Positions 1 through 10,499 of a DNA stretch of 64,000 nt are shown here, piece by piece (positions within the stretch are counted from its first letter, which is position 1; each line of letters begins with the position of its first letter). The position numbers and the translations under genes are program-made. This stretch comes from Linum tenue (taxonomy: Eukaryota > Streptophyta > Magnoliopsida > Malpighiales > Linaceae), in assembly GCA_946122785.1 (NCBI GenBank), contig CAMGYJ010000005.1, forward strand, positions 33,842,002 through 33,906,001. Direction: 5' to 3'. The notes beneath the pieces were generated by a model, which worked only from the letters and a program-made list of their open reading frames with translations, had not been told where the DNA came from and ran no database searches.

Positions 1-403
1 TTGTAGGAGAGCTTTAAATTCCCGATGAGAGGTATTGTATGTATTTATGTTAAGGGGTTTGTTGTATGCTAACTATATTAGCTGCAGAGATGATTAATGA
101 TGTATTAACTCGAATGATTATGATAATCATGGATGGTTAGTTATTGCTCATATATAATGATAGTTTATGATAGTACAATATATGGTTATGTTTTATTCAT
201 TAACATGATAATTGTTTTCATGTAATGTTATGTTATTTGGTTAATCCGATTATCCGATTAACCAAACCAATTAAACTTTGGTTTGGTTAATTTGGTTTTC
301 GTGTTAATTTGGACGATTTGGTTAAGACATTTTATTCCATGGTTAATGAAATTTAGGCTTAATTGGTTTGGTTATTACCACGGTAACCATTTGAACACCC
401 CTA
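1..403. mobile_element. hAT-like element, right-hand part (cut by window edge)
   Basis: The sequence up to 403 ends in ATTTGAACACCCCTA, the same terminus as the complete element at 30698-31526, and the preceding 150 bases (runs of GGTTTGGTT and AACCAAACC) match that element's right side. The left end lies outside the window. It abuts a LINE ORF1 reading frame. No transposase is visible. The hAT assignment is inferred from the 8-bp TSD of the related copy. Confidence 0.7.
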
Positions 404-1190
404 ACAGCCACACTGTTGGGTAGGTTTGCCATATATCCCGTAGTCAGTACACATGTTTTCCAAGCCTTCATATTGGATGAGGTATTCTTCTCCTTCGATC
501 TTGAATTGAGACAGTAGAGGCTTAGTAAAGTCCACCTCGACACAAACCCGGGCATATTTCCCACGTTCTCCAAATTCAGTCGCCCTGTCCACCCGAATAG
601 GCTTCCCGATATATGATGCGATCTTCATGACCGCTTCTTTGATAATGAACTCAATAGGAAGGTCGGGGAGCTGCGCCCAGACCATCGCTGAAGTTGTCTC
701 CGACCTCCAGGGGTTAAAACCTTTGTACCAACGTGTGACCGTGAGATAGGTCTCACCTAGAAGCCATGGACCCCCGTTCATCGCAAACTCATAATCATCT
801 TGGTGTCGGAATCGCACCAGGAAACACCCATTTTTCATATATGAGATCTGGAGCTCACCGTGCTTCCCCCATAAGCTATCCAACTTATGGGAAAGGGGAA
901 GGAACGCTACCCGCCTACCCAGTCCCTTTACTACAAGTGCAGATCTCCACTCACGCCTCCAACGAATTTTCTCTGCTGCCGTGAAAAGGATGGTCAGCAG
1001 TTAGGGTTGTTCTCCTGCTCATCACACACATCATCCTCTTCCTTTTCCGCTTGGAGAATATCCTCCGTATCCGACTCGGCCACATACAAGGCTGCCCGCG
1101 GAGTTGTTGTTCCAAACAGCTTCTTGCCACTACCCCCAGCCCAAGCTAATGGACCACCAAACAGCTTCTTGCCCGCGGAGTTGTTTTTCC
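401..1190 (-). pseudogene. LINE ORF1 relic (DUF4283 / zinc-knuckle nucleic-acid-binding protein)
   Basis: ORF1 of plant L1-type LINEs binds the element RNA. The frame is open from about 1000 down to 401 and reads ALVVKGLGRRVAF, then KNGCFLVRF, GGPWLLG, WAQLPDLPIEF, IGKPIRVD and RVCVEVDF, the usual DUF4283 order. It then enters a zinc-knuckle-like segment that starts with Cys but has Tyr and Lys where the second Cys and the His of a CX2CX4HX4C knuckle are expected. Upstream of an in-frame stop at 1001-1003, a shifted frame to about 1190 gives an acidic ORF1-like N-terminus. The reading frame ends at 401-403 because the terminal CTA of the adjacent hAT element supplies a TAG. No ORF2 for this copy is in the window. 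It is a dead fragment. Confidence 0.75.
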
Positions 1191-1194
1191 ACTA

Positions 1195-1550
1195 ATAAAT
1201 TTATTATTTTTAAATTGCCACGTCACACATTTAACGGTCAACTTTTAGAGTTGACCGCCACGTAAGCCAAAGTTAACGGAGTTGGACGGAGAGTGACCAA
1301 ACGTGAACGAATTGAAGTACCACCAATAGATTTAAATATTTTGAGTGATCTAATTTGAACTTTTTTGCAATCTCAATGACCAACCATGCAATTAATCTTT
1401 ATTTTAAATGTTGATTGGACTATAACATTTTTGCTGATTTGGCGGCACTAGTATAAGAATTCGTCTATCTCGTATGGAGAGGGAGGTCCACGTGTGCGTA
1501 TTGAATTTGTAAATGGGGCTTCATTCAATTCCAACTACACGTATCCATGA
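1195..1550. other. Non-coding host flank, paralogous to 17240-17400
   Basis: No gene is seen. From about 1395 the sequence aligns base by base with 17250-17400 (shared landmarks TTGGCGGCACT/TTGGCGACACT and GAGAGGGAGGTCCACGTGTG). That region lies 3' of the A-type Gnk2 gene at 17731-18198, so this is the 3' flank of a duplicated gene copy. The alignment breaks at about 1545-1551, where a LINE fragment begins. Confidence 0.7.
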
Positions 1551-3245
1551 GTTTTTAAGATTCCTGATGGAATTATTGAGGATATACACAGCTTTATTGC
1601 CAACTTCTGGTGGGGACAAAAAGAAAACGAAAAAAGAATTCACTGGAAACGATGGGAGAAGCTTTGTAGGAGGAAAGAGCAGGGAGGAATGGGATTCAAA
1701 AAGCTCAAAGTTTTCAACACAGCTATTCTTGCAAAGCAGCTCTTGAATCTGAATCTCAAGCCTCAATCCCTTGTTGCAAGGTTACTGAAGGCAAAATACC
1801 ATCCGAAATACAGCATTCTGGATGCAAAACTTGGTTGGAGACCTAGCTATATCTGGAGGAGCCTTATGGGGGCCCAGGAGCTTCTAAAGACGGGCTGCAG
1901 ATGGAAGATAGGCTTAGGAGATGATGTCTACATTTGGAGGGATCGTTGGGTTCCAGGTCTGGAAAACTTTCAGGTATACTCCTACAGCCCTTTTCTGGAT
2001 TGGGACTCTAAAGTTTCGTGTCTCATTGATCAAGATACTAGAACATGGAGAAGGGACTTGATTGAACTAGTTTTCACAAACGAGGAGCAGCAGGCCATTA
2101 TGGATATCCCATTATCTCCTATTATTGAAAAGGATGTATTATGCTGGGTTGGTACTGAAAATGGAAAGTACACAGTCAGATCTGGATATGATGTAGAGAT
2201 GAGTAAGATTGGAGGGACAATGTCTGAAAGTGATTTTAAACAGGAGAGAAATACAGGTTGGAGGAAAATTTGGAAGCTGAACATTCCGGGGAAGATCAAG
2301 ACTTTTCTTTGGAAGGTTGCCCATAACATCGTTCCTGTGGGAGTAAGAATCAGCAAGAGAAGCAAAAGAAGAGGAGATGAATGTCCTAATTGTGGCATGA
2401 GGGAATCGCTAAAACACTGTCTTGTGGAATGTAGCTGGGTTGGGAGAATCTGGTCAAAAACTCCGGTTGCAGATTTGTTCTATTGTGCTTCAAATCTCTC
2501 TTGCAAAGAATGGATTTTCAAGGTGGTTAAGGAGGCGAAAGAAGGGGATATCGAAAGATTCCGCTCGCTTCTTTGGTTCTTATGGAAGGAAAGAAACAAC
2601 AGTTTATTCAACAATAAGATGATGCAAGAATGGGAGGTCTTCACAAGAGCTGATGACTATATACAGGATTATATGGCAGTCCAGGGAAAGGAGAAAACCA
2701 ACAGTAGAAGTGCTAACAGGAAGAACTGCAAATGGGAAAAGCCTCCTGAGGGGGTTTATAAACTTAACTCTGATGCAGGATGTAGTGGTAAAGGGGAGAT
2801 AGGAATGAGATTTATAATTCGAGACTGGCAGGAGAATGTGAAGGTGGCAGCTAGCAGAACAATCAGAGCAAACTGGCCCCTTGATATTGCAGAAGGGATG
2901 GCTCTACAGTTCGGGTTGCAAAAAGCTAAAGAATTGGGACTAAGAACCATACAAGTGGAGTCTGATTGCAAGAAGTTGATAAACATCCTTAAAGGCAATG
3001 AAGATAGCAGAACAGAAATCAGAAATGTGTGCAGAGGCATCGCTTTATTAGGCGTGGAGATTGATATGCTGGATTGGAAGTTTGTTTTCAGAGAAGCTAA
3101 TATGGCTGCTCACCTCCTTGCTCATTTTTTTCCTTTTCATAGTGCTGGAGAACGAATGTGGCAAGGCTGTTACCCAGCCCAAATAGCTGATGTAATTGCC
3201 CAAGAGGCTGCAGTCTGATTTCAATGAAATCGTTTTGAGTTAAAA
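1551..3245 (+). mobile_element. 5'-truncated LINE (end of RT, zf-RVT, RNase H)
   Basis: The open frame 1551-3218 starts inside the RT thumb region (FWWGQKENEKRIHW), goes through the conserved FNTAILAKQ and GLGDDVYIWRDRW segments, then a zf-RVT zinc-binding block (IWKLNIPGKIKTFLWK, CPNCGMRESLKHCLVEC), and ends in an RNase H domain (LNSDAGCSG, IAEGMALQFGL, VESDCK, EANMAAHLLAH). This is the 3' third of a plant L1-type ORF2. The only ATG in frame (1689) is internal, so no functional start exists. After the stop come a small stem-loop (GATTTC/GAAATC, 3219-3233) and an A-run. The site without the insertion can be seen at 17380-17430. Confidence 0.85.
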
Positions 3246-3473
3246 AAAAGAGTATAAATGGGGTCAAATGTCTTTCAAAACTGAATGGAGTTAATTTTTT
3301 TTTTCTCTTTTTGACATAAAACTAAATGAAGTACGGATTTGATTATTTTATTCCAAACAAATAAACCCATCCAATTGTAACTTTTTTTCTTACCAAACGA
3401 GAGCCCGCATACAATTAATGGAAAACTTAACATATAAAACAGCAAGTTAAGGGCAAAGCTATCGGGTCCAGAT

Positions 3474-4624
3474 GGGACGAGATACGGTGACAACCCCCTT
3501 GGGGGTTGTCAGATTCACAACCAAGGGTATTTTGGGTATGAGAAAAAGGAATATATTAATTACTTTTTTGTATTAATTATATTGGGAATTAAAAACCCAT
3601 ATCTTATACATTAATATCTCTATCTATCTCTATCTATCTCTTTCTCTCTCTTCCTTTCTTCAGCAGCCACTCCGCATCGACCGACAAACTTTTTCTCCGG
3701 CGAATTCTCTCCGGCAGACTCCCTCCGGCAACCTGAAAAAATGTACCAATGCGTTAAAAAGTGTATCAATCTATTAGTCTACTGGTAATTAATATACCAG
3801 TGCTAGTGGTACGCTACCAGTACGTTAAAAATGTACCAGTAATAGCGGTACCAGTAAAAAATGTACCAGTACCAGTACAACGCTACCAGTAGAGAATAAC
3901 ACAACGCTACTAGCACTGGTAGCGCTACCACTAGCATTGGTAGCGATACCAGTAGCGAATAAAAAAAAAAAAAAAAACAGATGATAGTGGTACCAGATGA
4001 TAGGGGAGCCACTGGTATTGGTACCAGTGAGTAGTGGTAGCGTACCAATAGCGCTACCAGTGGTATTGGTACCAATAGTGCTACCAGTGGTATTGGTACC
4101 TGTAGAGACTATCAGATCTGGAAAAAAATAGGGATGAGGAAAGAGGGAGGCAGGGAAGAGTCTTGACCTCGCGGTGGCGGCGACATAAAAATGGTGGCGG
4201 CAGGGGAGGACAGCGGCGCGGCGGGGCGCGGAGGGAGGACAGCGGCGCGGACGGTTCCTTGCCGGCGGGGGGGGGGGGGGGGGGGGGGCTGCTTCTCCTT
4301 GATTGTCTTCGTGGTGGTGCTTATGGGAAGCTGCTGCAGCTGCTGTGATGGGGATGAGATCTCATCCATGGCGGCGGAGAGAGGGGGAGGAGAGATGGTG
4401 ATGTCTACGGGAGAGAGGGAGGAGTTAGGGTTTTGTTCTTTTTATATGGTAGGGTGAATGATTGGGTGTGGTAAATTCTTACCCTTCCAAAAATATCCTT
4501 CCTTTAATCTTAACCGTTAATTTAAAAAAAGAAGAAAGAGACAGGAGAGAGAGCGTATCCAAGGACTATGAAGTGAGTTGTGAATCTGACAACCCCCAAG
4601 GGGGTTGTCACCGTATCTCGTCCC
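3474..4624. mobile_element. Nested Mutator-like element with 48-bp perfect TIRs and 9-bp TSD
   Basis: Terminal inverted repeats of 48 bp (3474-3521 and 4577-4624) start GGGACGAGATACGG and are identical, with an internal 24-nt palindrome at 3488-3511. The TSD GGTCCAGAT is perfect at 3465-3473 and 4625-4633 and lies inside the terminus of the outer element. The interior has a CT-rich stretch, a CTACCAGT/ACTGGTAC-rich repeat (3790-4110), and a GC-rich exon-like block (4160-4420) including a G-run near 4268-4287. On the minus strand the GC-rich block follows a TATA-like, CCCTAA-containing leader. It has no transposase. The architecture parallels 51600-52738. Confidence 0.85.
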
Positions 4625-4979
4625 GGTCCAGATCGGGTCAGTAACTGATGGGTCAGTAACCCATCAGTAACCCCTTCCCTGGTCTCCACGTGTCAGTCAC
4701 TTTTTTATTTAAATTAAATGTGAAAAGGATAGTAGGGTAAAATTGCACTTACTCCTATTTATTGCTGATGCTCACTTTTGACCGGAGCATATCAGCGCCC
4801 CCTTTTCTCTCCTCGCAAAACATTTAATTTTCCTTCTCTTAATCTTTAACGGACGATTTCTCACTCGTTTTAAGTCGAAATTTAATTTTTTTTGCACAGT
4901 TAGATCAGATTAATTGTGCTCTTCAAAATGATATCCACTTTGATATTTTTTGGAAACAAAAAAATTTGTCAGTTATTAC

Positions 4980-5645
4980 CAGTCTATACCATATGGTATT
5001 GATTGGTATTAAACAAGAGCACACCATATGGTATGGTAATATTTGCCACATGAATATATATTTTGTTACCACCCAATACCATATGGTATATTGTGGTAAT
5101 ATCAATATATATTTCGTTATCACCCAATACCATATGGTATAGTGTGGTAATATCACACAATTCACACAATACCATATGGTATAGAGTGGTAATATCAATA
5201 TATATTTCGTTACCACGCAATACCATACATTACCATAGGGTATAGTGTGGTAATATCAATATATATTTCGTTACCACCCAATATCATATGGTATAGTGTG
5301 GTAATATCAATATATATTTCGTTACCACCCAATACCATAGGGTATAGTGTGGTAATATCAATATATATTTCGTTATCACACAATACCATATGGTATAGTG
5401 TGGTAATATCACACAATACCATATGGTATAGAGTGGTAATATCAATATATATTTCGTTACCACACAATACCATATGGTATAGTGTGGTAATATCACACAA
5501 TACCATATGGTATAGAGTGGTAATATCAATATATATTTCGTTACCACTCAATACCATAAATTACCATAGGGTATAGTGTGGTAATATCAATATATATTTC
5601 GTTACCACCCAATACCATATGGTATAGAGTCATAATATCAATATA
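4980..5645. repeat. AT-rich minisatellite built on palindromic CCATATGG
   Basis: About a dozen tandem copies of a unit with AATACCATATGGTATAGTG followed by GTGGTAATATCAATATATA and TTCGTTACCACC. The full unit is about 51 bp and a short form lacking the middle is about 33 bp. Some copies carry CCATAGGG instead of CCATATGG. It is internal to the outer Mutator-like element, and a single diverged unit in the related fragment near 12090-12130 suggests the array expanded from one copy. Confidence 0.85.
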
Positions 5646-5898
5646 TATTATCTAAAAGGAAAAAAACAGAAGGAGGGAGAGAAAAAAATCGTCTTCTGAT
5701 GTCTCTCATTTCCTCTTCCTCAATCAAGAACACCAAAATGCCAAAAAAAATGAGAAAGATCGGAATTGAGTCCAACGATTTGATGAAGAGAAGAAATGCA
5801 ATGAAAGAGAGTGGCTACAATTTTTATGCTAGAGAAAAAAAATGAAGAAGGAAGAGAGTAGATTTAGATTTGAAAAAGAGATTGTGAGAGAAAAAGTA

Positions 5899-7139
5899 GA
5901 GATTTTTCCAGAAATAGCACTGTTTAAAAAAAAAATTCCAAAAATAGCACCCAACTCCGAAAAATTCCAAAAATAGCACCATTTTTGTAAAACCGCAACC
6001 CGGAGGTGCGTTTTTCGATGAAAACGCCACCCAAGGGCGCGTTTTTCGATGAAAACCGCACTGGTAGGGAGCGGTTTTGCAAACCGCACCCCCAGGGTGC
6101 GATCTGCCTTTTTTTTTTTTTTTTTGCAAACCGCACCCCCAGGGTGCGATCTGCATTTTTTTTTTTTTTTTGAAAAATCCTAACTTAGGTGGAAACTTCA
6201 AACGAACGTATCTTTATGTTCGGGTATCCGATCGTCGCGATTTTTTTTTTGATTCCGCATAATTTTTCGAGATCTTGCAAGGCAAAGACTGCCAAAGGTG
6301 GTTTGGTCTCGCCTTCGAACCAAAAAATGTCGTTTGCTACCCCGAACGAGCATTTTTTCGATTTCGTCAAACTTTGAATGACCATAACTTTGTGCTCCAC
6401 AATCCGTAAATCATGATTTTTTTTTTATTTTGCATAACTTTTTGAGGACTAAAATTTTTATCATAGACATAATTTCGGAATGTACTTGGATTCCTAAAAA
6501 GAAAGGTAAACTTATTCCCAAAACCCCGTATATCCAAAATAATTCATTTTTTGAAAATTCTCTCCTAGAAAAAATTGTAGTTCTCAAAAAGTTATGCAAA
6601 ATCAAAAAAAAGTTCATGATTTTCGGATTGTGGAGCACAAAGTTATGGTCGTTCAAAGTTTGACGAAATCGAAAAAAGGCTCGTTCGGGGTAGCAAACGA
6701 CGTTTTTTCGGGATGAAGGCGGGACCAAACCACCTTTGGCAGTCTTCGGCTTGCAAGATCTCGAAAAATTATGCGGAATCAAAAAAAAATCGCGACGATC
6801 GGATAACCGAACATAAAGATACGTTCGTTTGAAGTTTCCACCTAAGTTAGGATTTTTCAAAAAAAAAAAAAAAAAAGCAGATCGCACCCTGGGGGTGCGG
6901 TTTGCAAAAAAAAAAAAAAAAAAAAACAAGGCAGATCGCACCCTGGGGGTGCGGTTTGCAAAACCGCTCCCTACCAGTGCGGTTTTCATCGAAAAACGCG
7001 CCCTCGGGTGGCGTTTTCATCGAAAAACGCACCTCCGGGTTGCGGTTTTACAAAAATGGTGCTATTTTTGGAATTTTTCGGAGTTGGGTGCTATTTTTGG
7101 AATTTTTTTTTTAAACAGTGCTATTTCTGGAAAAATCTC
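5899..7139. mobile_element. Fold-back Mutator-like element, copy 1 of 3
   Basis: This 1241-bp element is almost one inverted repeat: each arm is about 600 bp around a short centre near 6480-6560. The ends are GAGATTTTTCCAG and its complement. The TSD GAAAAAGTA is perfect (5890-5898 and 7140-7148). The arms carry repeated modules with GGTGCG/CGCACC cores separated by A- or T-runs, and an inner block containing GAACGTATCTTTATGTTCG. It has no coding capacity. Copies 2 and 3 lie at 39921-41153 and 50320-51565, each with its own 9-bp TSD. Confidence 0.88.
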
Positions 7140-7438
7140 GAAAAAGTAAGAGAGAAGGAATAGAGAAAGAGAAAGTATCTGGAAAGAAATTGAAAAAAAG
7201 GAAGAGAGAAGGAAGAAAGTTGAGTTGCAGAGAAAAGACCATTCTCTCTCTTTCATTGAAAACCCAGCCATTGAAATGCAGAATAAATAAAAAAATTAAA
7301 AATACAAAAACGGACAAAAATGCCCCCTCCCCATCCAGCGTCCAGCCCATCCACACGATTTCTCCATCCCTAGATCTACGACCCGCGTGTTGTTACTGAT
7401 GGGTCAGTAACCAGTGGTTACTGACCCTATCTTGGGCC

Positions 7439-7525
7439 AAAGCTGTCAATCCGAATATTGCAAGCTTACACTGCAATGGTTTCTGTCCATTCCAACCACC
7501 ACAAAGCCGCCGACTCTCTTTTCGC
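7439..7525 (-). pseudogene. A-type Gnk2-like gene relic (C-terminal coding fragment)
   Basis: The sequence aligns with 17740-17825, the C-terminal coding part of the A-type gene at 17731-18198 (shared CAATGGTTTCTGT / CAGTGGTTTCTGT and GCCGACTCTCTTTCCGCATTTC). Its last codons and stop (TTAAGGGCAAAGCT, about 3449-3461) lie on the other side of the 4-kb composite transposon. The homology stops at about 7525, so the rest of the gene is gone. The 3' flank at 1395-1550 and 3245-3450 belongs to the same ancestral copy. Confidence 0.75.
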
Positions 7526-7759
7526 ATTTCCAAATAGTTGAAAAAACCTAAAACACCAATACCGTAAATCATTATAAAATTCCTCAAATCAAAACACAAA
7601 CTCTTCCCAAACGTGAAATTTTCTTTAATTCCCACATGTCACGATTTTGTAAAATGTGAAAAATTTGACCACGTTTCCTTCAAACAAACGATGCCTTTAT
7701 TCACGGAGATAGATATTTTTATGCGTCATTAATATTAGCTCACTACAGTTCAAAGCTAG

Positions 7760-8212
7760 CTACCAAAACTGGGTGTCCTGAAACCGCATGTAACACTGCA
7801 GCGTATCAGTGTTCTCCATAACGTGGCCTCCTGTTCTCCCGTCGCAGGCATCCATTAGAAACCCAAAGGCGTAAGAAAGACAACCAGAGCACCAATTCGA
7901 TTCAGTGGGGCATGAGTACGCGGCGCTATCATCGCACCGCTCATACTTGGCGCAGGAAGCGTAGCCGTAGAGGAGCTTGGTGCCGTCGGCAGCGGTGTAG
8001 CTGGTCCAGTACCGCGAATCGGGCTGCGAGAATGTGTCGTACAACAAGTCCCTGAGAAGCCCATACTTGGCCTCCCCCCAAGGTTCGGCGCTCTGGAACA
8101 CGCCGGCGTTGCAGCCGCTGCCGCTAGGATCCTCTTCATGGCTGCTGCTGCAAAACCCTAAGCTAATTACCACAACGACGACAGTAACGAATGTGGCTGC
8201 AGCTGGCTTCAT
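7760..8212 (-). CDS. Secreted Gnk2-domain (DUF26) protein, C-type
   Basis: A 150-residue protein with one Gnk2 (stress-antifungal) domain, probably secreted to the apoplast. The relative ginkbilobin-2 binds mannose and inhibits fungi, and any such role here is inferred. An N-terminal hydrophobic stretch (VTVVVVVISLGFC, about residues 9-21) looks like a signal peptide. Mature-region cysteines are at 34, 87, 93, 101, 108, 111, 123 and 140, including C101-X6-C108-X2-C111. C34 is followed by Asn, as in ginkbilobin-2, where that Asn contacts mannose. The C-terminal YMRFQ block matches the domain's last strand. The ATG chosen is the first in frame and starts the signal peptide. No intron is needed. 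It is the only intact C-type gene; relics are at 10500-10756 and 13977-14017. Confidence 0.8.
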   Translation of the reverse strand: MKPAAATFVTVVVVVISLGFCSSSHEEDPSGSGCNAGVFQSAEPWGEAKYGLLRDLLYDTFSQPDSRYWTSYTAADGTKLLYGYASCAKYERCDDSAAYSCPTESNWCSGCLSYAFGFLMDACDGRTGGHVMENTDTLQCYMRFQDTQFW

Positions 8213-8221
8213 TTCGGGTTG

Positions 8222-8805
8222 AGTTTTAGGGCTTCTCTCAGTCTCAGATACAATTAATTATACATGTGATTTCATTTTACCGTGGGAGAGAGATAATATA
8301 TATATTATTATAAAGGTGATCGATCTTTTTAGTTTTGACCAGTTTTCCTATGGAAGTGAAACATTCTCCGACGGAACCCAAATATTTATTTTTATTGATG
8401 TAGTTTCAATTTTCACGTAACACCATGGCGGTGTGCGTGTGTTTTCACCTCAAGCTAAACTTAAGTTTGAGGATAAGAAAGAAGAAGAAGAAAAAAAAAA
8501 AAAATAGTGTGTTTAGAAATAATTTAGAAAAAGTAGTAAATGGCTATGAGATGGTGAAAAGGTAGTCTAATAGTTAATTTTAATCAATGATCAATATGAA
8601 TACAATAGGAAGAATGTATTTTTAAAAGAAACAGAGTTGTAAATGAATATTTGAATGTCATATAATTTTGAGAAAAATATGTTAAAGTTTATTTATTTGA
8701 GGTTTTTTTTTCTTACAAAGCAAAAAAGTAAAAAAATGAAACAACCACACCTTGTTCACAAAGGTAGGATTAAGGAATTAAGGAATGAGGTAAGGTGATA
8801 ATAAC
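8222..8805. other. Upstream region of the C-type gene, non-coding
   Basis: No gene is seen. At 8396-8426 the bases TGTAGTTTCAATTTTCACG are shared with the upstream regions of A-type genes (27868-27890 and 38371-38395), and 8476-8530 (AAGAAG-rich, then TAGTGTGTTTAGAAA) resembles 13015-13045. These shared stretches indicate duplicated flanks. The remainder is AT-rich. Confidence 0.5.
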
Positions 8806-10499
8806 TCATTAAAGAGTTATCACGCTAATAAATACGTTAAGTCAATTGATTCGGGTCTAATTATACATGTTTTACCCCGTTTTACTTAGGCGTTTGTGGC
8901 AATTATGCTCCTAAAAAGGTGGTTTTACGCTAGGTTTCTTGTGTTTGTGAAAAGCAGGCAGTTCACGACTTTCCTTGGAAGTTCACGGTCTGCTAAGACC
9001 GTGAAGAAGAGCTGTTGCCCGTGAACATCGAGGCGTCCAAAGCATTTCCAGAAGTTACTGACGCTAGGCGAGTTCACGGTCACTAAGACAGTGAATTGGA
9101 GCTGTTGCCCGTGAACATGTGCAAGCAAAGCAGTGGGTTTTGATGCCCACCGTGAGTTCACGGACGCGTTCAAGAGTTCACGGCCGTGAACTGAGACTGT
9201 GAACTGAGCTCGATCCCTGTTTAAAACGAGAGCTGGAAGGAAGAGAGAGGAGAGCCCTAAGAGTGAGAAAGTCTTCTTCTTTAGATTTTAGAGAGAGAAA
9301 GAACGAACCAAAGCAGAAGGAAGGCTAGAGTTTGCTCCAAAAAGTGAGTTGGGAAGATTCTCCCCAAGAGAAGTTCAACACAAGTTCAAAGAAGATTGGA
9401 AGCATCTCCATGATGGTTTCTACCTCTTCCCCTTGTGTTTCTCCCCCTTTCTAGCATGGAGTAGATTTTTTTTCTCACTTGGGTGTTGTGAAACCTTAAC
9501 TATTTACCATGTAGTTTTTGTTATGTGAATTGAATGATTGTTTATGAGTGTTGTTTAATTCAATGATTGAGGTATTTTTCATGTTGATTGTGCATGTTTG
9601 TGCTTAGCAATCTAATTAGCTATTTTAACCTAGATTAGAGAGGAAAAACCCCCTTTCAAGGGAGGCTCAATTGAGTTGGGATTCCTAGGGCTTTTTAAGC
9701 CACCTAGCTAGGTTAATGTAGGGAAAACCTCTAGGTTGAATTAAGCAATTTGGTTAAGCACGATTAAGCCGACCAACCATTGGGTTGAGTGAGGGAGTAA
9801 GTCAACCATCGATTGCCTTAACTGAGAGGGCCACTTGAATAGCCTATAATGTATCCCTCGGTTTGGAAATCGTGAGTGTGGTCTACGACCATATTTGCTT
9901 TCCCTAGTGGTTCGCGGTCACCTTGCCCATAGCAATCACTTTCATTCACATACCATGGTAGTAGTTAGGGGGAAGCGACATCCGAGTGATCCTTCTCGCA
10001 AAGAGCTTTCAAAACCATTTACTTTTACCTGGTTTTACTTTAATTAGCAAACTTTTCAACCAAAACCAATTCACTTGATAATGATTCAAATGACTGAAGT
10101 AGGGATACACGGACCGGCCTGAGTCGATATTTAAACATACTTGCCCTGTATTGCACCCGACTAAGGTTTATACTAGGACCTTAGGCGAGAATTAATTATG
10201 ATATTCGGGACGAGTTAAGTTTTTGGCGCTGTTTCCGGGGACACAACGGTCTGTTATCTTGAAAAAGTTGTTTAGTGTTAATCTAGCTTTTAATTTCCAG
10301 TTTTAAAAGTGTGTGTGCTTTGCTTGTGCTAGACTTGGTGTTGTTTTCCGATTGTGTGTAGGAGGTGCATGACCCGGAGTAATCCGACACTTTTGATACC
10401 ACGTGACGAGGACATAAACCGAATTCTCCGGCTCCTAGCAAGGGAGAGAGATCTAGCGGCAACAAGGAGAAGAGGATAAGAGGAGAAGAAAGGGGACAA
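8806..10499 (+). mobile_element. Athila-type (Ty3) LTR, primer-binding site and start of gag
   Basis: A long LTR-like stretch (about 8806-10222) with repeated GTTCACGG and CCGTGAAC words and a TTTAAAA promoter-like site near 9220 is followed by TTTTTGGCGCTGTTTCCGGG at 10219-10238. This is a diverged version of the TGGCGCCGTTGCCGGGGA primer-binding site common to Athila elements. A short gag-like frame follows at 10369. The element ends abruptly at about 10499 against a Gnk2 relic. No second LTR or pol is visible. The left LTR boundary is estimated. Confidence 0.65.
10369..10479 (+). pseudogene. Athila gag N-terminal fragment
   Basis: The frame reads MTRSNPTLLIPRDEDI and then an arginine-rich stretch before a stop at 10477-10479 (36 residues). 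The MTRS...PRDxDI...R-rich start is typical of Athila-type gag proteins, which form the retroelement particle. It is truncated where the element meets the Gnk2 relic and is non-functional. Confidence 0.55.

Larger units (their letters stand above)
3464..7438. mobile_element. Composite Mutator-like element (outer), 9-bp TSD
   Basis: The ends are GGGTCCAGATCGGGTCAG (left, read across the nested insertion) and, on the other strand, GGCCCAAGATAGGGTCAG, followed by repeated GTTACTGA/TCAGTAAC blocks at 4635-4672 and 7392-7430. The flanking 9 bp are AAAGCTATC (3455-3463) and AAAGCTGTC (7439-7447), one mismatch apart. The element splits the end of an A-type Gnk2 coding sequence, 9-10 bp inside the stop. 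Its own body holds an AT-rich segment, a CCATATGG minisatellite and two later insertions (3474-4624 and 5899-7139). No transposase ORF is present, so it is non-autonomous. A reverse-complement relative of its left body lies at 11930-12330. Confidence 0.8.

Noticed and set aside
4163..4457. Gly/Arg-rich ORFs in the GC-rich block of the nested element
   Set aside because: Low-complexity GC-rich leader with a G-run. No domain or conserved frame between the related elements was seen.
5210..5576. Repetitive proteins with TIWY and ISIYISLP motifs in several frames of both strands
   Set aside because: They are translations of the CCATATGG minisatellite. Periods divisible by three keep all frames open, and there is no sign of a start context or conservation.
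5824..7149. Lys- and Phe-rich ORFs across the fold-back elements (also at 39884-41234 and 50236-51583)
   Set aside because: They read A/T-runs and symmetric arms of non-coding transposons, and mirror frames appear on the opposite strand for the same reason.
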